A stretch of 23,218 bases of DNA from a virus. This document shows positions 1-4,088 of this stretch, one piece after another. Below the pieces are notes generated by a model, which was not told the DNA's origin, ran no database searches, and saw only the letters and a program-made list of their open reading frames with translations. The DNA is taken from IMG/VR virus record IMGVR_UViG_3300017818_000115, positions 1 to 23,218 of that record. One strand, written 5' to 3'. Position numbers and translations under genes: made by a program. Numbering within the stretch: the stretch's first letter is position 1; every line of letters starts with the position of its first letter.

Positions 1-419
1 AGGCACGCATCTTCTCTGGTGATTATACCAAATGTGCAGGGTCGTTTGGTGACCTTACTGAGGTGATTCAATTCGCTAAGCAAATGGCACAGACTGTCAC
101 CTTTTTGGATGATAAGCAGGCAAAGAAGATTAAGCAGCAATTGAATGCCTGTATCCGTGAGAATCGTCCTGTTGTGAATAGCGAATTTGACTGCGATCCT
201 CTGCTGCTTGGATTGTGGGCACTGGTCAAATCTATCAAGGATGACGCACTCTATCTCTGCCGTAATAATGGTCCTGCCGCTTATATCGGATACGATCAGA
301 TTGATGCCGAAGGTTATGTCTACTCCAATGAGTTCGGTACAATGAAACTGGTCAATCGTGAGCGGTTCAGCTATGCCAACTTCAACAACGCTAAGTTTAA
401 CAAAGAGGTGTGCCAGTGA
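1..419 (+). CDS. Unrecognised phage protein, 5'-truncated by the window
   Basis: The reading frame is open from base 3 and ends in TGA at 417-419, so about 138 C-terminal residues are visible and the true start lies upstream. A GTG at 63 is in frame, but the 20 codons before it are also open and protein-like (ARIFSGDYTK...), so I do not take 63 as the start. The visible part is soluble and mixed alpha/beta, with a Lys-rich helix (DDKQAKKIKQQL) and a tyrosine-rich C-terminal stretch (YIGYDQIDAEGYVYSNEFG). I see no membrane segment and no catalytic motif I can name. Composition is intermediate between the GC-rich genes just downstream and the AT-rich structural genes. Its TGA overlaps a GTG at 416 of the next frame (GTGA), but I favour a later start for that gene. 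It could be the C-terminal end of a larger conserved cyanophage protein; no function is proposed. Confidence 0.75.
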   Translation, partial: ARIFSGDYTKCAGSFGDLTEVIQFAKQMAQTVTFLDDKQAKKIKQQLNACIRENRPVVNSEFDCDPLLLGLWALVKSIKDDALYLCRNNGPAAYIGYDQIDAEGYVYSNEFGTMKLVNRERFSYANFNNAKFNKEVCQ

Positions 420-441
420 GCGCACTGTCCACCCATGCCCC

Positions 442-468
442 TTGGGCGACCCCTTTACCCCTTATACT
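442..468 (+). promoter_or_regulatory. Possible sigma70-type promoter before the 79-residue gene at 491
   Basis: TATACT at 463-468 matches five of six bases of a sigma70 -10 box. TTGGGC at 442-447 is a weak -35 with a short 15-base spacer. The predicted start of transcription, near 475, falls inside a short inverted repeat. The gap between the stop at 419 and the ATG at 491 leaves room for a promoter. Confidence 0.35.
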
Positions 469-479
469 GACTTCAGTCA
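468..479 (+). promoter_or_regulatory. Short inverted repeat TGACT-TC-AGTCA, operator-like
   Basis: The arms TGACT (468-472) and AGTCA (475-479) are perfectly inverted around a two-base spacer. They begin on the last base of the TATACT box at 463-468 and cover the predicted transcription start. That position would suit a repressor site, but the repeat is short enough to arise by chance. Confidence 0.25.
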
Positions 480-490
480 AACGAACCGAC

Positions 491-730
491 ATGATCGACA
501 CCACCTTCAACGGATGGGCAAACTGGGAGACCTGGAACGTGTCCCTCTGGATTCAAAACGATGAGGGTCTGTACAATGAGGCACGCCGCCTGGCACGCTT
601 CGGTCGGACCTATCAGGACCTGGTGATGATGCTCCGTGACTGCGGCAGCAAAGAGACCCCCGACGGGTGCCGCTGGGATGATCCCGCAATCGACGGCATG
701 GAGATCAATGAGATGATGGCGGAACTCTGA
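491..730 (+). CDS. Small phage protein with NGWxNxETWNVxLW signature, function unknown
   Basis: This is a 79-residue soluble protein starting MIDTTFNGWANWETWNVSLW. The Trp-rich N-terminus followed by an acidic INxD/LYNEAR helix recalls a domain of unknown function that is widespread in phages and plasmids (from memory, possibly DUF7249); no biochemical role is known to me. I chose ATG 491 over the in-frame GTGs at 410 and 416. The residues between (SALSTHAPWATPLP...) look non-coding, and a -10-like box and inverted repeat lie there. Codons are strongly C-ended (GAC, ACC, CGC, CTG), unlike the AGA-rich, A/T-ended structural genes downstream. The next ATG follows two bases after the stop, so the two genes are probably co-transcribed. 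No clear Shine-Dalgarno sequence is present. Confidence 0.8.
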   Translation: MIDTTFNGWANWETWNVSLWIQNDEGLYNEARRLARFGRTYQDLVMMLRDCGSKETPDGCRWDDPAIDGMEINEMMAEL

Positions 731-732
731 TC

Positions 733-957
733 ATGGCATCTCCGATCAAAGTCCGCGACGCCCGCCGCATGATCCACAAAGCAGGCGGCACGATCAAATC
801 AGGGGGCAACCACGACAAGGTGACCCACCCCCTGATTAGTCGGACCTTTCACCTCCCAACCCATGGAAGCAAAGGACGCCCAACCCTCTCCCCTGGCATG
901 TCGTCAGAATTTCGTAAGTTCTACGCTCTCATGCTGACGGCAAAGGCAAGCGCCTGA
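733..957 (+). CDS. HicA-like mRNA interferase-fold small protein
   Basis: This 74-residue basic protein matches the HicA (YcfA) toxin pattern. An N-terminal helix (RDARRMIHKAGG, 8-19) leads to a strand with GGNH at 24-27, corresponding to the GSHH/GSHR segment that carries the catalytic histidine (here His27). A second strand, FHLPTHG (39-45), corresponds to the family's vPxH, and LSPGMSSEFRKFY (52-64) to the kpGTLrsILkq helix. HicA proteins have a dsRNA-binding-like fold and cleave mRNA, normally neutralised by HicB. No HicB-like ORF is adjacent on either strand. It starts two bases after the previous stop and shares that gene's GC-rich, C-ended codon use. Whether it is an active RNase, a host-shutoff factor or a repurposed RNA-binding domain cannot be told. 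The match is by motif reading only. Confidence 0.65.
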   Translation: MASPIKVRDARRMIHKAGGTIKSGGNHDKVTHPLISRTFHLPTHGSKGRPTLSPGMSSEFRKFYALMLTAKASA

Positions 958-961
958 TCCG

Positions 962-970
962 TGCTACAAT
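962..970 (+). promoter_or_regulatory. Extended -10 promoter element TGCTACAAT
   Basis: TGCTACAAT fits the extended -10 consensus TGnTATAAT with one mismatch. It begins four bases after the stop of the HicA-like gene and lies 25 bases before the ATG at 996, so a start of transcription near 977 would serve that ORF. There is no convincing -35 at 17 bases, which extended -10 promoters do not strictly need. Host sigma70-type RNA polymerase would be the reader. Confidence 0.5.
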
Positions 971-995
971 TCCAAAGCAACCGACAGACAGACCG

Positions 996-1235
996 ATGAT
1001 CCTCTCCATGTCCTCCGACCTTCGTACCCGTCAGATCGTTTGGACCGGTCGCGGCAACGACGACTCCCCCATGGGGTCGCGCCTTCAACCCCAGCTGGGA
1101 ATCAGTGCGTTCGCCATCGCAGGGCAGAACGCTGAAATCTGGAAGGATGAGGCAACCACCTGCCCCGTGAGTGGGTGGAAGCACGGCAGCACCCTTCAGG
1201 ATCCCGACGCTCTCTACGACCTCATGCGTTCGTGA
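996..1235 (+). CDS. Hypothetical 79-residue protein, weak support
   Basis: The frame encodes MILSMSSDLRTRQIVWTGRG... with a stop at 1233-1235. It lies just downstream of an extended -10 element and follows the orientation of its neighbours, and its codons are C-ended like theirs. ATG 1008 is an alternative start. I recognise no family, signal peptide, membrane segment or catalytic motif; the protein contains two cysteines well apart (TTC, and none paired nearby) and several Gly/Ser-rich stretches. A longer open frame lies on the opposite strand at 921-1295, which is common in GC-rich DNA and makes the coding call less certain. The promoter, leader and following hairpin favour the + strand frame. 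Confidence 0.45.
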   Translation: MILSMSSDLRTRQIVWTGRGNDDSPMGSRLQPQLGISAFAIAGQNAEIWKDEATTCPVSGWKHGSTLQDPDALYDLMRS

Positions 1236-1245
1236 AACAGCAGTG

Positions 1246-1270
1246 CCCCGCCGTGCCCGCCCGGGCGGGG
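1246..1270 (+). terminator. GC-rich hairpin closing the accessory cassette
   Basis: CCCCGCC (1246-1252) pairs with GGCGGGG (1264-1270) around an 11-base loop. An alternative fold is the perfect 14-base palindrome CCCGCCCGGGCGGG at 1256-1269. It begins 10 bases after the stop at 1235, the right place for a terminator, but no U-tract follows (TCGCCGCCGTG), so it may instead be a pausing or mRNA-stabilising structure. Confidence 0.45.
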
Positions 1271-1281
1271 TCGCCGCCGTG

Positions 1282-1299
1282 TATATAAAACCCATGGGT
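1282..1299 (+). promoter_or_regulatory. TATATAAAA box abutting palindrome ACCCATGGGT
   Basis: TATATAAAA (1282-1290) resembles a -10 or a variant late promoter and is directly followed by the perfect 10-base palindrome ACCCATGGGT (1290-1299). An identical TATATAAAA recurs at 1350-1358, next to the start of the AbrB/MazE-like gene. The arrangement resembles a promoter with an operator, which would suit an autoregulating AbrB/MazE-like protein. This is inference from layout only. Confidence 0.3.
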
Positions 1300-1324
1300 C
1301 CCCTTAGTCTACAAAGTGTTACGA

Positions 1325-1358
1325 TTGCCCTCTAAATTCTTAAAGCACATATATAAAA
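1325..1358 (+). promoter_or_regulatory. Weak promoter candidate before the AbrB/MazE-like gene
   Basis: TTGCCC at 1325-1330 and TATATA at 1350-1355 are separated by 19 bases, a suboptimal sigma70 arrangement. The predicted transcription start would fall on or near the ATG at 1362. That would suit translation from the second in-frame ATG at 1380. Confidence 0.25.
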
Positions 1359-1361
1359 TCA

Positions 1362-1556
1362 ATGGACGAAAACAGAGAGATGCAAAAAAATCCGGAGGAA
1401 AATTTTACGACTGTAGAGGTTGATTCAATAACTGGCGAGTATTATATAACGTTACCCGAGTGGGTATTAAATGATTTTGGGTGGTACGAGGGCACTCAAG
1501 TAAACATGGAGATTGAGGGAGACTGCATTGTAGTGAGTGAATTGAAGGAGGATTGA
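1362..1556 (+). CDS. Small AbrB/MazE-like (SpoVT-fold) protein
   Basis: This 64-residue acidic protein shows the swapped-hairpin beta pattern of AbrB/MazE-type proteins. A strand with G-E-Y-Y-I-T-L-P (25-32) is followed by a short helix (EWVLNDFGW, 33-41), the turn EGT (43-45), then VNMEIEGDCIVVSEL (47-61). In the family this fold dimerises and binds DNA, acting as transition-state regulator or antitoxin. The N-terminal extension (DENREMQKNPEEN) is polar. ATG 1380 (residue 7) is a plausible alternative start with a weak GAGAGA upstream; ATG 1362 has no Shine-Dalgarno sequence. Composition returns to AT-rich here. No toxin partner is directly adjacent; the nearest candidate is the HicA-like gene, which is from an unrelated toxin type. 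Regulatory, antitoxin or anti-restriction roles are all open. Confidence 0.6.
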   Translation: MDENREMQKNPEENFTTVEVDSITGEYYITLPEWVLNDFGWYEGTQVNMEIEGDCIVVSELKED

Positions 1557-1574
1557 TACACAATATCATAGGTG

Positions 1575-1603
1575 TTGACCTCATATAGATAATACTGTAT
1601 GAT
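1575..1603 (+). promoter_or_regulatory. Sigma70 promoter before the glycosyltransferase gene
   Basis: TTGACC (1575-1580) and TATGAT (1598-1603) are separated by exactly 17 bases, each with one mismatch to consensus. TG sits directly upstream of the -10. It lies in the 69-base gap before the ATG at 1626, giving a leader of about 16 bases. This is the best host-type promoter in the window. Confidence 0.7.
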
Positions 1604-1625
1604 ACTGAAGTAATTACACTCTATT

Positions 1626-2384
1626 ATGGCTAAAGGATTTACCGTAAAAGCAAAGGCACCCGCGCCGACAGAATCTGCCCAAGAATGGGACTACGATAAA
1701 GCACGTGAAATGGTCCGTGGAAAATCTGTTGTTTTTTGTCTTCCTGGCAGAGGTGTCTCATATACATATCTGAAAAACTTTGTACAATTGTGTTTTGATC
1801 TAGTGCAGGCAGGGGCAAGCATTCAGATCTCGCAGGATTATTCATCGATGGTGAATTTTGCAAGATGCAAATGTCTAGGTGCGAATGTACTGCGAGGACC
1901 CGACCAAATTCCCTGGGACGGAAAGTTAAAGTATGATTATCAATTATGGATTGATAGTGATATTGTTTTTAATACTGAAAAGTTTTATCAGTTAGTTCTG
2001 ATGGACAAAGATATTGCAAGTGGTTGGTATTGTACGGAAGACGGGCGAACGACCTCTGTGGCACACTGGATGGAAGAGGATGATTTCCGTAACAATGGTG
2101 GTGTTATGAATCATGAAACTATAGAGACGATTCAGAAGCGTCGTAAACCTTTCACTGTTGACTATGCAGGATTTGGATGGTTGATGATTAAGAACGGAGT
2201 GTTTGAGCATCCAGAAATGAAGTATCCATGGTTTGCACCAAAGATGCAAGTCTTTGAATCTGGACAGGTTCAGGATATGTGTGGAGAGGATGTATCATTT
2301 TGTCTCGATGCAATTGCAGCAGGTTTTGAGATTTGGTGCGATCCTCGTATTAGAGTTGGTCACGAAAAGACAAGAGTGATCTGA
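1626..2384 (+). CDS. GT-A-type glycosyltransferase
   Basis: The 252-residue protein has the layout of a nucleotide-sugar-dependent GT-A glycosyltransferase. After a disordered Ala/Pro-rich N-terminus (1-20), a Rossmann-type strand VVFCLPG (35-41) opens the catalytic domain. LWIDSDIVF (107-115) carries the DxD motif (D110, D112) that holds the metal and nucleotide sugar. YAGFGWLMIK (180-189) and CGEDVSFCLDA (219-229) resemble the acceptor-side and catalytic GED segments. H246, near the C-terminus, is placed like the third metal ligand. No signal peptide or membrane segment is seen, so it acts in the cytoplasm. Donor and acceptor cannot be read from sequence; modification of a virion protein, phage DNA or a host surface sugar are options. 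It is preceded by a strong sigma70 promoter, which suggests expression independent of the late baseplate genes. There is no Shine-Dalgarno sequence. Confidence 0.8.
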   Translation: MAKGFTVKAKAPAPTESAQEWDYDKAREMVRGKSVVFCLPGRGVSYTYLKNFVQLCFDLVQAGASIQISQDYSSMVNFARCKCLGANVLRGPDQIPWDGKLKYDYQLWIDSDIVFNTEKFYQLVLMDKDIASGWYCTEDGRTTSVAHWMEEDDFRNNGGVMNHETIETIQKRRKPFTVDYAGFGWLMIKNGVFEHPEMKYPWFAPKMQVFESGQVQDMCGEDVSFCLDAIAAGFEIWCDPRIRVGHEKTRVI

Positions 2385-2388
2385 TAAT

Positions 2389-2550
2389 ATGTCGGATGTG
2401 TATACAATTCTCCATAAGAATAAAGTCTTACACAAGAACTTGACGGAGGATGAGTATTTCAATATAATGGAGGACCTGTCGATAGAGTTTTATCAGACGG
2501 GTTCTCCAAGACCTGAAAATCTTGAAACTAAAATCACTAAGAGGTATTAA
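2389..2550 (+). CDS. Small acidic conserved-type phage protein, 53 residues
   Basis: The frame starts at ATG 2389, four bases after the glycosyltransferase stop, and ends at TAA 2548-2550. It encodes MSDVYTILHKNKVLHKNLTE and continues with an acidic amphipathic segment (DEYFNIMEDLSIEFYQTG). It has the look of a small single-domain protein: basic N-terminal half, acidic middle, basic tail (KITKRY). I recall very similar short proteins in marine cyanomyoviruses, but none with a known role. The tight spacing suggests co-transcription with the glycosyltransferase. The gene ends in the ribosome binding site of the next gene. Confidence 0.75.
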   Translation: MSDVYTILHKNKVLHKNLTEDEYFNIMEDLSIEFYQTGSPRPENLETKITKRY

Positions 2551-2552
2551 TT

Positions 2553-2690
2553 ATGGCTATACGTAAGGGTGGCGGTTATGTGGAAGGTGCGCCGAAAAAA
2601 ACTCGTCAGGGTAGAGGACCTCATACCAAGTACGCAGCGTCTTCTCGCAATAAAGCAAAGAAGCGTTATCGTGGTCAAGGTAAGGCTTAA
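2553..2690 (+). CDS. Small highly basic protein, 45 residues
   Basis: ATG 2553 follows the previous stop by two bases and has a good Shine-Dalgarno sequence, GAGG at 2541-2544, eight bases upstream and inside the end of the preceding gene. The product begins MAIRKGGGYVEGAPKKTRQG and ends KAKKRYRGQGKA; roughly a third of residues are Lys or Arg and only one is acidic. It has no hydrophobic core long enough for a stable fold alone, so it is probably disordered and binds nucleic acid or an acidic partner such as a ribosome or capsid component. I recall similar short basic proteins in cyanomyoviruses. Function is unknown. Confidence 0.75.
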   Translation: MAIRKGGGYVEGAPKKTRQGRGPHTKYAASSRNKAKKRYRGQGKA

Positions 2691-2713
2691 ATAAGACAGT
2701 CACAAAAAAATAA

Positions 2714-3379
2714 ATGAGTTGTCTCATCACCAATCTACCATCAATGGAAGTATGGGTTCGTAAGGAATATCTTACAGATCATCAAAGTGGTCATGGTGAA
2801 TTTGTCAAGGGCGTTTGGGTTTCGGCAAAGTCGATTCCTGGACGCGCTTTTTATTTTGAGACTTATTTGCCAGAATATGCCGCAATGTATGATAAACTGC
2901 CGATTAGCGCGTTTGTCTCGTCGCCGGAAACACCTAGTCCCGATATGGACCTACCAAACTTACAATTTTGGAACTGTATGGACTATGGTGTAGTCAGTAT
3001 TGATAAAAAGTTCATTGGTAGTATGGACTTTGAGTGTTATACACGCGATTTTGGCATTCAAAAAGGTACTTATGTCTGTACAATCGACAATTATCATCGT
3101 GATCCAGACATGGTAGACTGGGCAACGAGTGAAAATCCTGCCGAACACAAGTCTCATAACCTGATTGAACTTGAAAATGGTCAATATGCACTGTATCCAA
3201 ACAATCGATTACGTATTTTTGACAATAGTTTGACACCTGTCGAACCAAAAATGCCTGATTTCAAGGTTTCGACTCAATATTATCAAGTTGAGAATGGTTA
3301 TGAACGTCTTGGAATGGGTAGAGAGGATGAATATCACTGGAAAACTGCCAAAGAACGTGAAGAAGAGGAAAATAAATAG
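2714..3379 (+). CDS. Conserved-type cyanophage protein of unknown function, 221 residues
   Basis: The protein begins MSCLITNLPSMEVWVRKEYL and is soluble, with many aromatic residues and a beta-rich first two thirds. Recognisable stretches are SGHGEFVKGVWVSAKSIPG (25-43), a Pro-rich segment (SSPETPSPDMDLPNLQFWNC), an NxYHRDPD segment, and LIELENGQYALYPNNRLRIFD near residue 150-170. The last 15 residues are charged and helical (KTAKEREEEENK). No catalytic signature is obvious. The match of lengths and phrases to proteins I recall near the baseplate genes of marine cyanomyoviruses suggests a conserved virion-associated or assembly role, but that is a memory of context, not a domain call. ATG 2714 is the first methionine after the previous gene; no Shine-Dalgarno sequence precedes it, only an A-run. 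Confidence 0.8.
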   Translation: MSCLITNLPSMEVWVRKEYLTDHQSGHGEFVKGVWVSAKSIPGRAFYFETYLPEYAAMYDKLPISAFVSSPETPSPDMDLPNLQFWNCMDYGVVSIDKKFIGSMDFECYTRDFGIQKGTYVCTIDNYHRDPDMVDWATSENPAEHKSHNLIELENGQYALYPNNRLRIFDNSLTPVEPKMPDFKVSTQYYQVENGYERLGMGREDEYHWKTAKEREEEENK

Positions 3380-3407
3380 TCCTAAGGGATAGAAACCCCT
3401 CTAAAAG

Positions 3408-3430
3408 TTCTGTTTTTAACGAAACAGGAG
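3408..3430 (+). promoter_or_regulatory. Hairpin that occludes the ribosome binding site of the 3436 gene
   Basis: CTGTTT (3410-3415) pairs with AAACAG (3422-3427) around a six-base loop. One G-U and one A-U pair (3409/3428, 3408/3429) extend the stem. The 3' arm runs into AGGAG (3426-3430), the Shine-Dalgarno sequence five bases before ATG 3436, so folding would hide most of it. Translation may therefore depend on opening of the hairpin. No T-tract follows, so it is not a terminator. Confidence 0.45.
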
Positions 3431-3435
3431 CTAAA

Positions 3436-3654
3436 ATGGGAAACCATCACCAGGTTGACAAGGGAGAATTGTTCATCGAACAAGGAATGACCCTCATTAC
3501 AGAGGTAGAAAGCGAAAAATATCTTAGAAAAGCATCAAAACAGAGAAAAATTACTCAAAATGAGGAACTTTATCCAATTCCACAGGATCGTTTAGAGCGT
3601 CCTTGTGGTGGAGCACATGGTTTTGATGATTTTGTTGAAAGATGGCACGAGTAA
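3436..3654 (+). CDS. Small hydrophilic phage protein, 72 residues, unknown function
   Basis: The product begins MGNHHQVDKGELFIEQGMTL and ends with a Gly/Cys/His-containing segment (ERPCGGAHGFDDFVERW). The middle is a Lys/Arg-rich helix (EKYLRKASKQRKIT). One Cys and three His are present but not in a zinc-finger pattern. This is the only gene near here with a near-perfect Shine-Dalgarno sequence (AGGAG, five-base spacing), and it is embedded in a hairpin. It lies directly before the late promoter of gp25, which begins two bases after its stop. No family is recognised; proteins like it occur, as I recall, at this place in related cyanophages. Confidence 0.75.
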   Translation: MGNHHQVDKGELFIEQGMTLITEVESEKYLRKASKQRKITQNEELYPIPQDRLERPCGGAHGFDDFVERWHE

Positions 3655-3655
3655 A

Positions 3656-3663
3656 TATAAATA
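3656..3663 (+). promoter_or_regulatory. T4-type late promoter TATAAATA upstream of gp25
   Basis: TATAAATA matches the T4 late promoter exactly and sits 22 bases before the gp25 ATG, giving a leader of roughly 15 bases. In T4 this box is read by RNA polymerase carrying gp55, with gp33 and the gp45 clamp. It begins two bases after the stop of the preceding gene. It should drive gp25, gp6 and the giant gene. Confidence 0.85.
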
Positions 3664-3685
3664 AAATCAAGAAAACTCTCTACTA

Positions 3686-4087
3686 ATGGCAGAACAAAGG
3701 GTATCCAGATCATTTAAAGACATCAGTTTATCCTTTGTTCCACATCCAGTGACAAAGGATCTTCAAGTATTAAAAAATGAGAATGCGATACGTAGATCCG
3801 TAAGAAACATTGTTGAAACTATTCCTACAGAAAGATTTTTTAACTCATTGTTAGGATCTGATGTGAGGGATAGTTTGTTTGAATTTGTTGATTTTGGTAC
3901 TGCATCCGTTATTCAGAGTCAAATTTTGGTCGCAATAGAAAACTTTGAACCAAGAGTTGACAATGTAGTTGTTGAAGTAAATCCTCAACCAGACCAAAAT
4001 TCATTCAATGTGACTGTTGTCTTTGATATTATTGGGCAGGAGTTTCCGACACAAGAGTATACGTTCCTATTAGAGGCAGCAAGATAA
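3686..4087 (+). CDS. 25: Baseplate wedge protein gp25
   Basis: The 133-residue length equals the usual size of T4 gp25, a lysozyme-like-fold baseplate wedge subunit related to TssE of type VI secretion systems. The family hallmark EPR is at residues 88-90 in the segment AIENFEPRVDNV. Upstream, KNENAIRRSVRNIVETIPTERFFN (30-53) and the LFEF segment (64-67) match the helical region. C-terminal strands follow (VTVVFDIIGQEFPTQEYTF). In the wedge, gp25 helps tie the gp6 and gp53 core together and contacts the tube initiation complex. It starts 22 bases after an exact late promoter and lacks a clear Shine-Dalgarno sequence. The gap to gp6 is one base. In T4, gene 25 lies away from gene 6; the adjacency here is the arrangement I expect in cyanophages. 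Confidence 0.93.
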   Translation: MAEQRVSRSFKDISLSFVPHPVTKDLQVLKNENAIRRSVRNIVETIPTERFFNSLLGSDVRDSLFEFVDFGTASVIQSQILVAIENFEPRVDNVVVEVNPQPDQNSFNVTVVFDIIGQEFPTQEYTFLLEAAR

Positions 4088-4088
4088 G

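Noticed and set aside
416-490. GTG start overlapping the previous stop (GTGA) for the 491 gene
   Set aside because: The added residues look non-coding and the segment holds a -10-like box and an inverted repeat; ATG 491 begins directly before the conserved signature.
358-564. Open frame on the + strand across the 419/491 junction
   Set aside because: It overlaps the end of the first gene and the start of the NGWxNxETW gene in another frame, and its sequence is not protein-like.
921-1295. Open frame of 124 codons on the minus strand
   Set aside because: It lies opposite GC-rich + strand genes, where long antisense frames are common. It has no promoter or recognisable family, and it conflicts with the uniform + orientation.
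2686-2716. TTAAATAA and AAATAAAT near 2690-2714 as a late promoter
   Set aside because: Neither matches TATAAATA; the exact boxes at 3656 and 17651 set a clear standard.
3381-3403. AGGG...CCCT inverted repeat after the 221-residue gene as a terminator
   Set aside because: Only four pairs and no T-tract; too weak to call.
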